Assembly (NCBI GenBank): GCA_964568805.1 | Contig: CAZMRW010000013.1 | Location: forward strand, 1 to 60,421 | DNA from: CAZMRW01 sp964568805 | GTDB lineage: Bacteria > Pseudomonadota > Gammaproteobacteria > Methylococcales > Methylomonadaceae | Direction: 5' to 3' | Length of the DNA stretch: 60,421 bases | In this document: one piece after another, positions 16,696-25,141 of the stretch | Position numbering within the stretch: position 1 is the first letter of the stretch | Layout: each line of letters opens with the position of its first letter | Notes under the pieces: generated by a model | Seen by the model: only the letters and a program-made list of their open reading frames with translations | Database searches by the model: none | What the model was told of the DNA's origin: nothing | Made by a program: the position numbers and the translations under genes

Positions 16696-18090
16696 TTAAA
16701 ATTCGGGATGGATAAGCAAAACTTGCAGGTCGGCCACGTTAGTCCCGGTTGCGCCGGTATCCAGCAAATCTTCTGATGTTTCGAGCGCGGTATTGGAATC
16801 GTTGTTGTCCAGCGCTTCGACCGGATTGATTCCTGCATTGACCATGCGCTTTAGCGACTCCTGATCGACAATGCCGCCTGCGGCATCGGTGGGTCCGTCG
16901 CGGCCGTCGGTGCCGCCGCTGAGAAATACCCATGGCTCTGGCAGTTTATGTTTTTCGGCAGCCAGCGCAAAAGCCAGCGCCATTTCCTGATTACGGCCGC
17001 CGCGGCCATTGCCTTTAAGGATGACGGTGGTTTCGCCGCCCGCCAGCAGCGCAATGGGCTTGTTGAATGGAGTTCCCGAAGCCAGGGTTTTTTCGACATG
17101 GGTTTTCGCGTTGACGGCCAACAATTCAGCCGTCTCTCTGGCGATTCCGCTGAGCCGGTCGCTGTAGATGACTGTTTCGTAGCCGAGATTCTGAGCTGCT
17201 TTCAGCGTTGCATTCAGGCTGATGGCATTGCTGCCGATCAACGTATATCCGGTTTTTGCAAATATTTTATCGCCCGGTTTGGGCGTTTCCGGCGTCAGGC
17301 CCTGTTTTCCCTGCTCCAGATAAGCTCTGATACTGGCAGGCACCTTGTGCCAGAGTTGCCGATCGACTAAAACGGAGATGGCGTCGGCAAATGTCGAGCC
17401 GTCCGGAACCGTCGGGCCGCTGGCGATGGAGCTTAAGTCATCGTCCAGCACATCCGACAGAATCAGCGCATGACAGTCGGCGGGATAGGCCATTCTGGCC
17501 AGACCGCCACCTTTTATACGCGAGAGGTGCTTGCGAACGCAGTTGATCTGATTGATATCGGCGCCGCTGGCAAGCAGCAAGCCGGTCACGGCGCATTTGT
17601 CTTCCAGACTGACCGATTCAACCGGGTAGGGGATCAGCGCCGAACCGCCGCCGCTGGCCAATACCAGAACCAGATCGTCCTGTTGCGCATGGCTTAGCTG
17701 CTCGGCAATCATCTGCGCAGCCTTGAATCCGGCCTCATCGGGCAATGGATGGCCTGCGCCGATGACATTGACGTTGTCCAGATGTGTGACATTGTCATAG
17801 TTGGTAACGGCAATGCCGTTGCCGGCCAATAAATGCTCAGGAATGATTTCCCGAGCCGCTTTGGTCATGGCGCAGGCGGCTTTGCCAAAAGCGATCAGAT
17901 GGATTTTTGGCCATGCACCGGTGCGCCTTCGGCTGTTTTCGGTGCCAGACAGGCGGATTTCGAGATGATCGGCATTGACGATAAGACTGTTCTTGACGGC
18001 AAGATACGGATCAGCGGCAGTCACGCCGCTTTGAAAAATGCAAAGGGCATTTCTTCTGATGGTTTCAATGGTTTCATTCGGGTTGCTCAT
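16696..18090 (-). CDS. gckA: Glycerate 2-kinase (MOFRL family)
   Basis: This enzyme phosphorylates D-glycerate to 2-phosphoglycerate with ATP, the serine-cycle step after hydroxypyruvate reductase. The 464-residue product has the GK-II layout: an N-terminal Rossmann-like domain with AFGKAACAMTKAA and the ASGGGSALIPYP loop near residue 145, then the C-terminal MOFRL domain with ALLAGGETTV and FLSGGTDGRDGPTDAAGG near residue 395. Older annotation calls this family hydroxypyruvate reductase TtuD; the serine-cycle context supports the kinase. It lies 20 bases from both mtdA and glyA, so the three are probably co-transcribed. Confidence 0.9.
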   Translation of the reverse strand: MSNPNETIETIRRNALCIFQSGVTAADPYLAVKNSLIVNADHLEIRLSGTENSRRRTGAWPKIHLIAFGKAACAMTKAAREIIPEHLLAGNGIAVTNYDNVTHLDNVNVIGAGHPLPDEAGFKAAQMIAEQLSHAQQDDLVLVLASGGGSALIPYPVESVSLEDKCAVTGLLLASGADINQINCVRKHLSRIKGGGLARMAYPADCHALILSDVLDDDLSSIASGPTVPDGSTFADAISVLVDRQLWHKVPASIRAYLEQGKQGLTPETPKPGDKIFAKTGYTLIGSNAISLNATLKAAQNLGYETVIYSDRLSGIARETAELLAVNAKTHVEKTLASGTPFNKPIALLAGGETTVILKGNGRGGRNQEMALAFALAAEKHKLPEPWVFLSGGTDGRDGPTDAAGGIVDQESLKRMVNAGINPVEALDNNDSNTALETSEDLLDTGATGTNVADLQVLLIHPEF

Positions 18091-18110
18091 TGATTGCAGC
18101 AGGATCTCGA

Positions 18111-18968
18111 TTAGGCCATTTCTTTAGCCAGGGCGAAAATGTTTTCGGCATCGAAAATCTGTTTGTTGTCGTCAAATAATTTTGCGATGCAGGCTCTGTG
18201 TAACGTGAGTTTTAATGCGCCGAAACCGAGGGCGCCCCAGATAATCTTGCCGTGCCGTTCATTGCCTTTGTCCATGACATCGGTGCCGCCGATGCCGATA
18301 GGGGGGGTGGCATTGGCGTCGGCCATCATTTCAATATTCCGGTTGTGCTGCCATTGATCCGCAGTAAGCAATTCAACGCCTGCCGCACCGGTCGCAAAAA
18401 CGATATTGGCGTTTGCAATGGCTTCGGCCCGGTCATGATTATCAAATGCTTCAACGGGCATAATATCGACGCCAAAGCGGTCTTTCATGTTCTGACAAGC
18501 CTGGACCGCGCGTTCCATTTTGCGCCCGGTCAACGAGACTTCGGCTCCTTCCAGTGCAAGCATTGCTGCGGCACGTTGCCCGACCGGGCCCGTGCCGGCT
18601 AAAACAACGGCTTTTTTGCCGGCTAGCACGCCGCTGGATGCCAGTTTGGCAACGGCTGCCGCAGCCGTCGTATTGCTGCCGTTGCTGTCCAGCATGACGG
18701 AAACCTGAAAGCCTGGGAAAAAATGTTTTTGCACGGCGCTAAACAAATTCTGGCCGGCCACCATGTCGCTGCCGCCGATAAAGATGGCCGTGTTTTTTTT
18801 GTCTTTAGGCGCCCGGGTAAAAATCGTGCCATCCACCAAAGCGCCGACGTTGTCGGGCGTTAAACCACCGTGACCGATGACATGATCCGCGCCGCCATCA
18901 TAGCCCACAACTGTATCGAAAACGGATGGATGCGGGTCTGTATCGAATTGGAAAAGCAGTTTTTTCAT
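18111..18968 (-). CDS. mtdA: NADP-dependent methylene-H4F/methylene-H4MPT dehydrogenase
   Basis: MtdA oxidises or reduces methylene-tetrahydrofolate (and the H4MPT form) with NADP, linking formaldehyde/formate one-carbon pools to the serine cycle. The 285-residue product starts MKKLLFQFDTDPHPSVFD and contains GADHVIGHGGLTPDN, the nucleotide-binding VVLAGTGPVGQRAAAMLA near residue 132 and the SLTGRK loop, all characteristic of MtdA. No methenyl-THF cyclohydrolase gene (fch), often adjacent in methylotrophs, is seen here. It is probably the first gene of the mtdA-gckA-glyA unit. Confidence 0.93.
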   Translation of the reverse strand: MKKLLFQFDTDPHPSVFDTVVGYDGGADHVIGHGGLTPDNVGALVDGTIFTRAPKDKKNTAIFIGGSDMVAGQNLFSAVQKHFFPGFQVSVMLDSNGSNTTAAAAVAKLASSGVLAGKKAVVLAGTGPVGQRAAAMLALEGAEVSLTGRKMERAVQACQNMKDRFGVDIMPVEAFDNHDRAEAIANANIVFATGAAGVELLTADQWQHNRNIEMMADANATPPIGIGGTDVMDKGNERHGKIIWGALGFGALKLTLHRACIAKLFDDNKQIFDAENIFALAKEMA

Positions 18969-19309
18969 GTGTTATCTGTGATAGTCCGGACTTGTAACAG
19001 TTAAACTTTTAAACATTGCAAATGGCGTATTATACCCGAGAAACCGCATGGCTTGCTTCAGTATGTTGAGTGTTCGGATCAGAGAGGTTGCCGCTGATGA
19101 TACTATGAAGATGCCCCAGTCCAGTGATTTTTCGATATTGTTAAAGCAAAAGGGGTATGTTATGGTAAACAAACGGATAGAAGCGGAAAGATTAGACTGC
19201 TTCATCGTTGTCATCGGGAATCTCAAATTGTGTCGTCATGCAAGATTTTCGATCCGCTAAGCTTGATCTATTGATCTTCGGGTAAAAACATTAACTAGAA
19301 GGAAAACAG
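18969..19309. other. Divergent intergenic region between mtdA and mdh
   Basis: This 341-base stretch separates two oppositely transcribed serine-cycle genes and should hold both promoters. Short open frames inside show no family resemblance. I could not identify operator sequences with confidence. The mdh ribosome binding site AGAAGGA lies just before 19310. Confidence 0.5.
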
Positions 19310-20287
19310 ATGAAAACACCCGTTCATATTGCGGTTACCGGCGCTGCCGGGCAAATCAGCTATTCCCTGCTTTTTCGTCTGGCATCCGGCGCCCTGCTGG
19401 GACCCGACCAGCCGATAGTCCTGCATTTGCTTGAAATACCGCAAGCCATGCAGGTTATGGAGGGCGTGGTCATGGAGTTGAAGGATTGCGCCTATCCCTT
19501 ATTGCACCGTATTGTAACCACTGACGATCCGCGAGTTGCGTTTAAAAATGTCGATTATGCGTTTCTGGTAGGCGCTCGTCCGAGAGGGCCGGGCATGGAG
19601 CGCAAGGATTTGCTGGAAATCAATGCGGAGATTTTCTCGGTACAGGGAAGGGCATTAAATGAGGTGGCCAGCCGTAATGTCAAGGTTTTGGTAACGGGAA
19701 ACCCGGCCAATACGAATGCCCTGATTGCATTGAAAAACGCACCGGATTTAAATCCGACAAATTTTTCTTCGATGACTCGCCTGGATCACAACCGGGCAGT
19801 CAGTCTGTTGGCTGAAAAATGCGGGGTTCTGACCACCGATGTCAAAAATATGATTATCTGGGGCAATCACTCGACGACGCAGTATCCCGATTTGCATCAT
19901 GCCAAGGTTAAAGGGCAGGATGCCTTATCGTTGGTGGATCATGGCTGGTTTGCCAATGAATTTATCCCGACGGTACAGCAACGAGGTGCCGCGGTTATCA
20001 AGGCCCGCGGCCTGTCCAGCGCCGCTTCGGCCGCCAATGCGGCAATAGAGCAGATGAAAAACTGGGCTTTGGGCACTCCCGAAGGCGACTGGGTCAGCAT
20101 GGGCGTTTTATCCGACGGAAGTTACGGCATCGAAAAAGGCTTGGTTTATTCCTATCCGGTTATTGTGGCAAACGGCGAAGTCAGCATCGTCAAAGGTTTA
20201 AAAATAAACGAATTCAGTATGCAAAGGATGCGGCAAACGGAAGCCGAGTTAAAGGAAGAAAGAGACGCGGTGAGAGGGCTGATTTGA
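19310..20287 (+). CDS. mdh: Malate dehydrogenase
   Basis: Mdh interconverts oxaloacetate and malate with NAD; in the serine cycle it supplies malate for malate-CoA ligase. The 325-residue product has the NAD motif VTGAAGQISYSL near residue 8, the arginine loop VGARPRGPGMERKDLL near residue 87, SMTRLDHNRA, and the catalytic histidine in IIWGNHSTTQYPD near residue 185. These match the cytosolic-type malate dehydrogenase family. AGAAGGA lies about ten bases before the ATG. It is transcribed alone and ends in a strong terminator. Confidence 0.95.
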   Translation: MKTPVHIAVTGAAGQISYSLLFRLASGALLGPDQPIVLHLLEIPQAMQVMEGVVMELKDCAYPLLHRIVTTDDPRVAFKNVDYAFLVGARPRGPGMERKDLLEINAEIFSVQGRALNEVASRNVKVLVTGNPANTNALIALKNAPDLNPTNFSSMTRLDHNRAVSLLAEKCGVLTTDVKNMIIWGNHSTTQYPDLHHAKVKGQDALSLVDHGWFANEFIPTVQQRGAAVIKARGLSSAASAANAAIEQMKNWALGTPEGDWVSMGVLSDGSYGIEKGLVYSYPVIVANGEVSIVKGLKINEFSMQRMRQTEAELKEERDAVRGLI

Positions 20288-20300
20288 TTCGGGCGTTCTA

Positions 20301-20325
20301 AAAAGGGCAATTCGATTGCCCTTTT
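20301..20325. terminator. Bidirectional intrinsic terminator between mdh and hprA
   Basis: AAAAGGGCAAT (20301-20311) and ATTGCCCTTTT (20315-20325) are perfect complements with a three-base loop. The hairpin is followed by TTT and preceded by A residues, so it can terminate mdh (+) and hprA (-) transcripts. It lies 13 bases after the mdh stop and 16 bases from the hprA stop. Confidence 0.9.
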
Positions 20326-20341
20326 TTTGCTGTCAAGATGA

Positions 20342-21316
20342 TCAGGCAACTCTGTCCCGGGGTTCCCGGCCGGCAAAGAATGCCGCAATATTTTCCAGAA
20401 CACGATTACCCATCGCTATGCGGGTTTCTTCGGTGGCGCTGCCCAGGTGCGGCAGCAGGGCGATATTATCCAGCTCCAGAAGGCCGGGATAAACATCAGG
20501 TTCGCCTTCGAATACATCCAGCCCGGCCCCTGCAATCCAGCCTTCCTTAAGCGCCTTGCACAGGGCTTTATTGTCGACGACATCGCCGCGCGCAGTATTG
20601 ATCAGGTGCGCCGATGGCCGCATCAGCTTTAGCCGCTGCTCGTTGATCAAGTGCCGGTTTTCCGGGGTTCCTGGACAATGCAGGGTCACAAAATCCGATT
20701 CTTTCAGCAGTTGCTCGATCGATTCGCAGCGGGTCGCCTGCAGGTCGTCGATGATCTGCTGGGCAGGGGGGTTACGCGGCGTATAGAACAGGATTTTCAT
20801 GCCGAAACCGTGATGGGCCTTCCTTGCCATCGCCTGGGCGATGCGGCCTAATCCGACCAGACCCAGCGTTTTGCCGGTTACTTTTTGTCCGAGCATTTGG
20901 GTTGGACACCAGCCGGTCCATTGCCGGTTGCGCACCAGGCGATTGCCTTCAGGAGCTCGTCGGGCCGACATTAACAGCAGCAGCATCGCGATATCGGCGG
21001 TGCAGTCGGTCAAAACGTCCGGGGTATTGGTGACGACCAGACCCATTTCCCTGGCGGTCTTGATGTCGATGTTGTTATAACCGACGCCGAAATTACCGAT
21101 GATTTTTACGCGTTTGCTGTCGACGCGAAGAATGTCGGCGGTGATGACATCGGTCACCGTCGGCAGCAGGGCATCGGCGCTTTGCATTGCTTCCCTGAGT
21201 TCGTCTGCACTCATCGGAACGTCATTTTCATTCAGCTTGACGTCATACAGTTCTTTGAGTTTCGCTTCGACTTCTGCGGGCCATTTGCGAGTAACGACGA
21301 CTTTTGGTTTGCTCAT
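20342..21316 (-). CDS. hprA: Hydroxypyruvate reductase / D-glycerate dehydrogenase
   Basis: This enzyme reduces hydroxypyruvate (from serine-glyoxylate transamination) to D-glycerate with NAD(P)H. The 324-residue product is a D-2-hydroxyacid dehydrogenase with the nucleotide-binding TLGLVGLGRIAQAMARKA near residue 150. Catalytic residues appear in NTARGDVVD (Arg), DVFEGEPDVYP (Glu) and LLPHLGSAT (His). It resembles the GyaR/GRHPR type. Substrate assignment rests on the serine-cycle neighbours; glyoxylate reduction is also possible. It is separated from sga by 195 bases. Confidence 0.9.
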   Translation of the reverse strand: MSKPKVVVTRKWPAEVEAKLKELYDVKLNENDVPMSADELREAMQSADALLPTVTDVITADILRVDSKRVKIIGNFGVGYNNIDIKTAREMGLVVTNTPDVLTDCTADIAMLLLLMSARRAPEGNRLVRNRQWTGWCPTQMLGQKVTGKTLGLVGLGRIAQAMARKAHHGFGMKILFYTPRNPPAQQIIDDLQATRCESIEQLLKESDFVTLHCPGTPENRHLINEQRLKLMRPSAHLINTARGDVVDNKALCKALKEGWIAGAGLDVFEGEPDVYPGLLELDNIALLPHLGSATEETRIAMGNRVLENIAAFFAGREPRDRVA

Positions 21317-21447
21317 GAATCAGTTTCCTGGCTGTTGAGATAATGATCATAGACTGAGTTGACGACGGCATGGACAGATATATTCCTCCTGCACTATCTG
21401 CATAGGCATATCCTTATCGCTAATGCAGGAGCCATTGTCGAGGAACG

Positions 21448-21481
21448 AAACCCGGCACTCCGAGGAGATTAAGCCGGGTTT
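21448..21481. repeat. Inverted repeat between sga and hprA, possible terminator
   Basis: AAACCCGGC (21448-21456) pairs perfectly with GCCGGGTTT (21473-21481). The preceding GGAACGAAACCCGGCA block recurs almost exactly at 26093-26107, so this is a dispersed repeat. It lies 31 bases beyond the sga stop on the minus strand and could end that transcript, though no T-run follows. Confidence 0.5.
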
Positions 21482-21511
21482 TCGCATAGCGGCAACCTTG
21501 CCTGGGGCTTC

Positions 21512-22678
21512 TTATTCCGCAGTCGAACGGTAATATTCGATCGCCGCAGCCACGCCGCTGCCGGGTTTGATGTCGAAACCGCTGTCCAGCATGGCCATCT
21601 CAACGCCGGCAATCGCGCCGAGCATCGAGACATCATTCATGTCGCCGACATGACCGATACGGAACACTTTGCCGGACAATTCGGTAAGCCCCGCGCCAAG
21701 TGACAGATTGTATTTTTTGAAGGCGGTGCTGATCACCTCGCGGGCATCCTTATCGGCAGGAACCACGACCGCAGAAACGGTATCGGACTCGAAGCCGGGC
21801 TGGGCGCATAATTTCATTCCCCATGCGGCGATGGCCTTGCGGGTGCCTTCGCCCAGGCGATGATGACGCGCATAGACGTTTTCCATGCCTTCTTCGAGCA
21901 GCAGGTCCAGTGCTTTGCGCAAGCCATATAGAATAGGCAGGGCCGGCGTATAGGGGGTATAGCCATCCTTGTTCTGGTTCATTTGATCGCGAAGATCCAG
22001 GAAGCAGCGCGGATAGGTCGAGGTTTCGGTCATTTTCAATGCTTTTTGGCTAAAGCACAGAAAGGCGCCTCCGGCCGGCAGCATGAAGCCTTTTTGCGAA
22101 CCGCTGATGGCGCCGTCGACGCCCCATTCGTCCATGCGGAAATCGAGGCTGGCGATCGAACTGACGCCGTCAACGAACAGCAGGGCAGGGTGGTTTGCCG
22201 CATTCATGGCTTTACGGACGCCGGCGATATCGCTGGTGACGCCGGTGGCAGTTTCGTTATGGGTTGCTAGCACCGCCTTGATTTTATGGCCGGCATCTTC
22301 TGTTAATCGCGCCTGCAGTTTGTCCAGCGGAATGCCGTTGCCCCAGGTTTCCTGATGGATCTCGACATCAAAACCCAGGCGTTTCGCCATCTCCGCCCAT
22401 AAGTGGCTGAACTGGCCAAAGCGGTAAATCAGGACTTTATCGCCCGGATTCAAGGTGTTGGTTAATGCAATTTCCCAACCCGCCGTGCCGGTCGCTGGAA
22501 AGATAAAGCATTGCCCGGTTTCGGTTTTAAAGACTTTTTTCAGATCTTCGAGCAGAGGCTTGAATAATGTCGGAAATTTGGGTGAACGGTGATCCTCCAT
22601 CGGAGCATGCATCGCGCTTAAAACTTCATGGGGTACGTTGGTAGGGCCAGGAATATATAGGTGGTTACGACCAGCCAT
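21512..22678 (-). CDS. sga: Serine--glyoxylate aminotransferase
   Basis: This PLP enzyme transfers the amino group of serine to glyoxylate, giving hydroxypyruvate and glycine, a defining serine-cycle reaction. The 388-residue product begins MAGRNHLYIPGPTNVP and has the class V aminotransferase features: IFPATGTAGWEIALTN near residue 58, VDGVSSIASLDFRMDEW near residue 170, and the PLP-lysine motif ISGSQKGFMLPAG near residue 190. Length is typical. It is divergent from the mcl-mtkAB operon, with a shared 276-base promoter region. Confidence 0.94.
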   Translation of the reverse strand: MAGRNHLYIPGPTNVPHEVLSAMHAPMEDHRSPKFPTLFKPLLEDLKKVFKTETGQCFIFPATGTAGWEIALTNTLNPGDKVLIYRFGQFSHLWAEMAKRLGFDVEIHQETWGNGIPLDKLQARLTEDAGHKIKAVLATHNETATGVTSDIAGVRKAMNAANHPALLFVDGVSSIASLDFRMDEWGVDGAISGSQKGFMLPAGGAFLCFSQKALKMTETSTYPRCFLDLRDQMNQNKDGYTPYTPALPILYGLRKALDLLLEEGMENVYARHHRLGEGTRKAIAAWGMKLCAQPGFESDTVSAVVVPADKDAREVISTAFKKYNLSLGAGLTELSGKVFRIGHVGDMNDVSMLGAIAGVEMAMLDSGFDIKPGSGVAAAIEYYRSTAE

Positions 22679-22954
22679 CGATTTGCCTCTTTTGCAGTAG
22701 TTTAGGGGTGGCTTTTAATAAGGTTTTGGCTATTTAAACGCCAAATCTCAAAAATCGTCAATGATGACATATTGAGCTGTAATCAGCAATATCTGTTTTT
22801 CTATCATAAACTGATTTTGCGCGTTAACAATTGACTTTGTATCCCCTGAAAGTAAAATGGGGGATTTATTTGTTTCCGCCTGGATATTCAGATTTTAACT
22901 GAGTGGCTGGGGACCGGATTAATCGTTTACGAACCCATAAGCAGGAAGTCAAAA

Positions 22955-23905
22955 ATGAGTCACACTTTATACACAGCGTCAGTACAACGCATTCAGCGCT
23001 GTGAATTAGCGGTTCCCGGGTCGAATCCCGATATGTTTGAAAAAGCCTTGAAAAGCGGTGTAGACTTCATTTTTCTCGATCTTGAAGATGCGGTGGCGCC
23101 TGACGACAAATTGCGCGCCCGCAAAAACATTATCGAAGCCATCAACGATCTCGACTGGAAAGGCCATGGTATCACCCTGTCCGTGCGCATCAACGGTCTG
23201 GATACCCAGTATATGGTACGCGATGTCGTCGATCTGGTCGAGCAGGCCGGAGCCAAAATCGACACGATTCTGATTCCAAAAGTCGGCGTTTATGGCGATG
23301 TTTATATGGTTGAGGCGATGTTGAACCAGTTGGAAATGCAGCAGGGATTGAAAAACAGGATCGGCATCGAAGCCTTGATCGAAACCGCGCTGGGTATGGC
23401 CAATGTCGAGGACATTGCGCGGAAAGGCGCTTCGGGCCGGCTTGAAGCCCTGCATTTCGGCGTCGCCGATTATGCCGCCAGCAACCGCGCCCGAACCGTC
23501 AATATCGGCGGTCTCAACCCCGATTATCCCGGCGACCAGTGGCATGCGGCCATCAGCCGGATGACCGTCGCCTGCCGCGCTTTCGGCTTGCGCCCGATTG
23601 ACGGGCCATTCGGCGATTTTAAGGATCCTGAAGGCTATAAACAGGCGGCAAGACGCGCCGCGGCTTTAGGCTGCGAAGGCAAATGGGCCATCCATCCGTC
23701 GCAAATAGAATTGGCGAATGAAGTATTTACCCCGCCTGACGCAGAGGTTGAAAAAGCCAAACGCATACTGGCGGCGTTGCAGGAAGCTGCCGCTCAAGGT
23801 AAAGGCGCGGCCGCGCTGGACGGACGTTTAATCGATGCGGCTTCGGAAAAAATGGCGAACAATGTCGTCAGGGCGGCCGAAGCGATTGCCGCGAAAACTA
23901 AATAA
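22955..23905 (+). CDS. mclA: Malyl-CoA lyase
   Basis: This enzyme cleaves malyl-CoA to acetyl-CoA and glyoxylate, the last serine-cycle step. The 316-residue product belongs to the HpcH/HpaI citrate-lyase-beta-like family with SELAVPGSNPDM-type opening (CELAVPGSNPDMF), the metal-binding FLDLEDAVAPDDK near residue 35, IEALIETALGMANVEDIA near residue 143, and GKWAIHPSQIE near residue 247. The immediately following malate-CoA ligase genes support malyl-CoA as substrate. A 27-base gap separates it from mtkA. Confidence 0.94.
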   Translation: MSHTLYTASVQRIQRCELAVPGSNPDMFEKALKSGVDFIFLDLEDAVAPDDKLRARKNIIEAINDLDWKGHGITLSVRINGLDTQYMVRDVVDLVEQAGAKIDTILIPKVGVYGDVYMVEAMLNQLEMQQGLKNRIGIEALIETALGMANVEDIARKGASGRLEALHFGVADYAASNRARTVNIGGLNPDYPGDQWHAAISRMTVACRAFGLRPIDGPFGDFKDPEGYKQAARRAAALGCEGKWAIHPSQIELANEVFTPPDAEVEKAKRILAALQEAAAQGKGAAALDGRLIDAASEKMANNVVRAAEAIAAKTK

Positions 23906-23932
23906 CAACAGATATCGAAAGAGGGAGATGTT

Positions 23933-25132
23933 GTGGATATTCATGAGTATCAGGCTAAAGAACTTTTAAAAGGCTACGGCGTCAGGATCGCCGAAGGCGG
24001 CTTGGCGTATAGCCCGGAAGATGCGGTGCAGCGCGCCCGGGAAATCGGCGGACATCTCTGGGTGGTCAAGGCCCAGATTCATTCCGGCGCTCGCGGCAAG
24101 GCGGGCGGCATTAAAATCTGCAAGACTCACGATGAAGTGTCCTCCGCCGCGGAAGAATTATTGGGTAAAAGACTGCGCACCCATCAGACCGGCCCCGCCG
24201 GCAAAGTCTGCAACCGCTTGTATGTGGAAGCGGGCACTGATATCGCCAAGGAATTGTATTTTTGTTATTTGGTCGATCGCAGCGCGGAACGCATCGTCAT
24301 GGTCGGTTCGGCTCAGGGCGGGATGGAAATTGAAGAACTGGCAAAAACCAACCCCGACGCGATCACCAAGATTTACATCGAGCCTGCCGTCGGCCTGCTC
24401 GATTACCAGGCGCGCGAAATGGCCTTTGCCCTGGGCCTGGACTCCGAAATCATGAGCCATGCGGTGAAAACGATCAAAGGCTGCTACCGCGCCTTGCGCG
24501 ACCTCGATGGCAGCATGCTCGAAATCAATCCGTTGGTCATTACCCGCAGCGGCGAATTGATGGCCCTGGATGCCAAAATGGGCTTTGACGATAACGCCCT
24601 GTTCCGTCAGCAAAAGATTTCCGAATTGCGCGATAAGACTCAGGAAGATCCGCGCGAAATGGCTGCGGCGGACCGCGGATTAAGTTATGTCGGCCTCGAC
24701 GGCGATATCGGCTGCATGATCAACGGAGCCGGTCTGGCGATGGCGACCATGGACATGATCAAACTGGCCGGCGGCGAACCCGCGAACTTTCTCGACGTCG
24801 GCGGCGGTGCTTCGGCAGAACGTACCGAAAAAGCCTTTCGTCTGGTATTGGCCGACCAAAATGTCAAGGCCATGCTCGTCAATATTTTCGCCGGCATCAA
24901 CCGCTGCGACTGGATTGCCGAAGGCGTGGTACATGCGGTTAAAAAAATCGATATGAAAATCCCGTTGATAGTCAGGCTTTCCGGCACTAATGTCGAAGAA
25001 GGCCAGCGCATCATCAAAGAAAGCGGTCTGCCGATCATCACCGCGGACACTTTGGCCGAAGCGGCCGAAAAAGCGGTGCAGGCGCGTAACCAAGTCGTCG
25101 AAAAAGAAGCACACGCTAAAGCAGGTTGTTAA
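23933..25132 (+). CDS. mtkA: Malate--CoA ligase beta subunit (malate thiokinase)
   Basis: This is the ATP-grasp subunit that, with MtkB, forms malyl-CoA from malate, CoA and ATP. The 399-residue product resembles succinyl-CoA synthetase beta: opening MDIHEYQAKELLKGYGV, the lysine motif KAQIHSGARGKAGGIK near residue 44, LEINPLVIT near residue 200, and NIFAGINRCDWIA near residue 317. The start codon is GTG at 23933 with GGGAGA upstream. Being next to malyl-CoA lyase distinguishes it from SucC. mtkB starts 9 bases later. Confidence 0.93.
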   Translation: MDIHEYQAKELLKGYGVRIAEGGLAYSPEDAVQRAREIGGHLWVVKAQIHSGARGKAGGIKICKTHDEVSSAAEELLGKRLRTHQTGPAGKVCNRLYVEAGTDIAKELYFCYLVDRSAERIVMVGSAQGGMEIEELAKTNPDAITKIYIEPAVGLLDYQAREMAFALGLDSEIMSHAVKTIKGCYRALRDLDGSMLEINPLVITRSGELMALDAKMGFDDNALFRQQKISELRDKTQEDPREMAAADRGLSYVGLDGDIGCMINGAGLAMATMDMIKLAGGEPANFLDVGGGASAERTEKAFRLVLADQNVKAMLVNIFAGINRCDWIAEGVVHAVKKIDMKIPLIVRLSGTNVEEGQRIIKESGLPIITADTLAEAAEKAVQARNQVVEKEAHAKAGC

Positions 25133-25141
25133 GGAAACGAA

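Noticed and set aside
16696..18090. Annotating the MOFRL protein as hydroxypyruvate reductase
   Set aside because: A true hydroxypyruvate reductase (hprA) is present at 20342-21316, and the MOFRL/GK-II fold is that of glycerate 2-kinase.
19048..19260. 70-codon open frame between mtdA and mdh
   Set aside because: It lies where the mtdA and mdh promoters should be, lacks a convincing ribosome binding site and matches no family.
22995..23030. TCGAATCCC-like stretch resembling a tRNA T-loop
   Set aside because: It lies inside the malyl-CoA lyase reading frame and encodes the conserved VPGSNPDM; no acceptor or anticodon stem fits around it.
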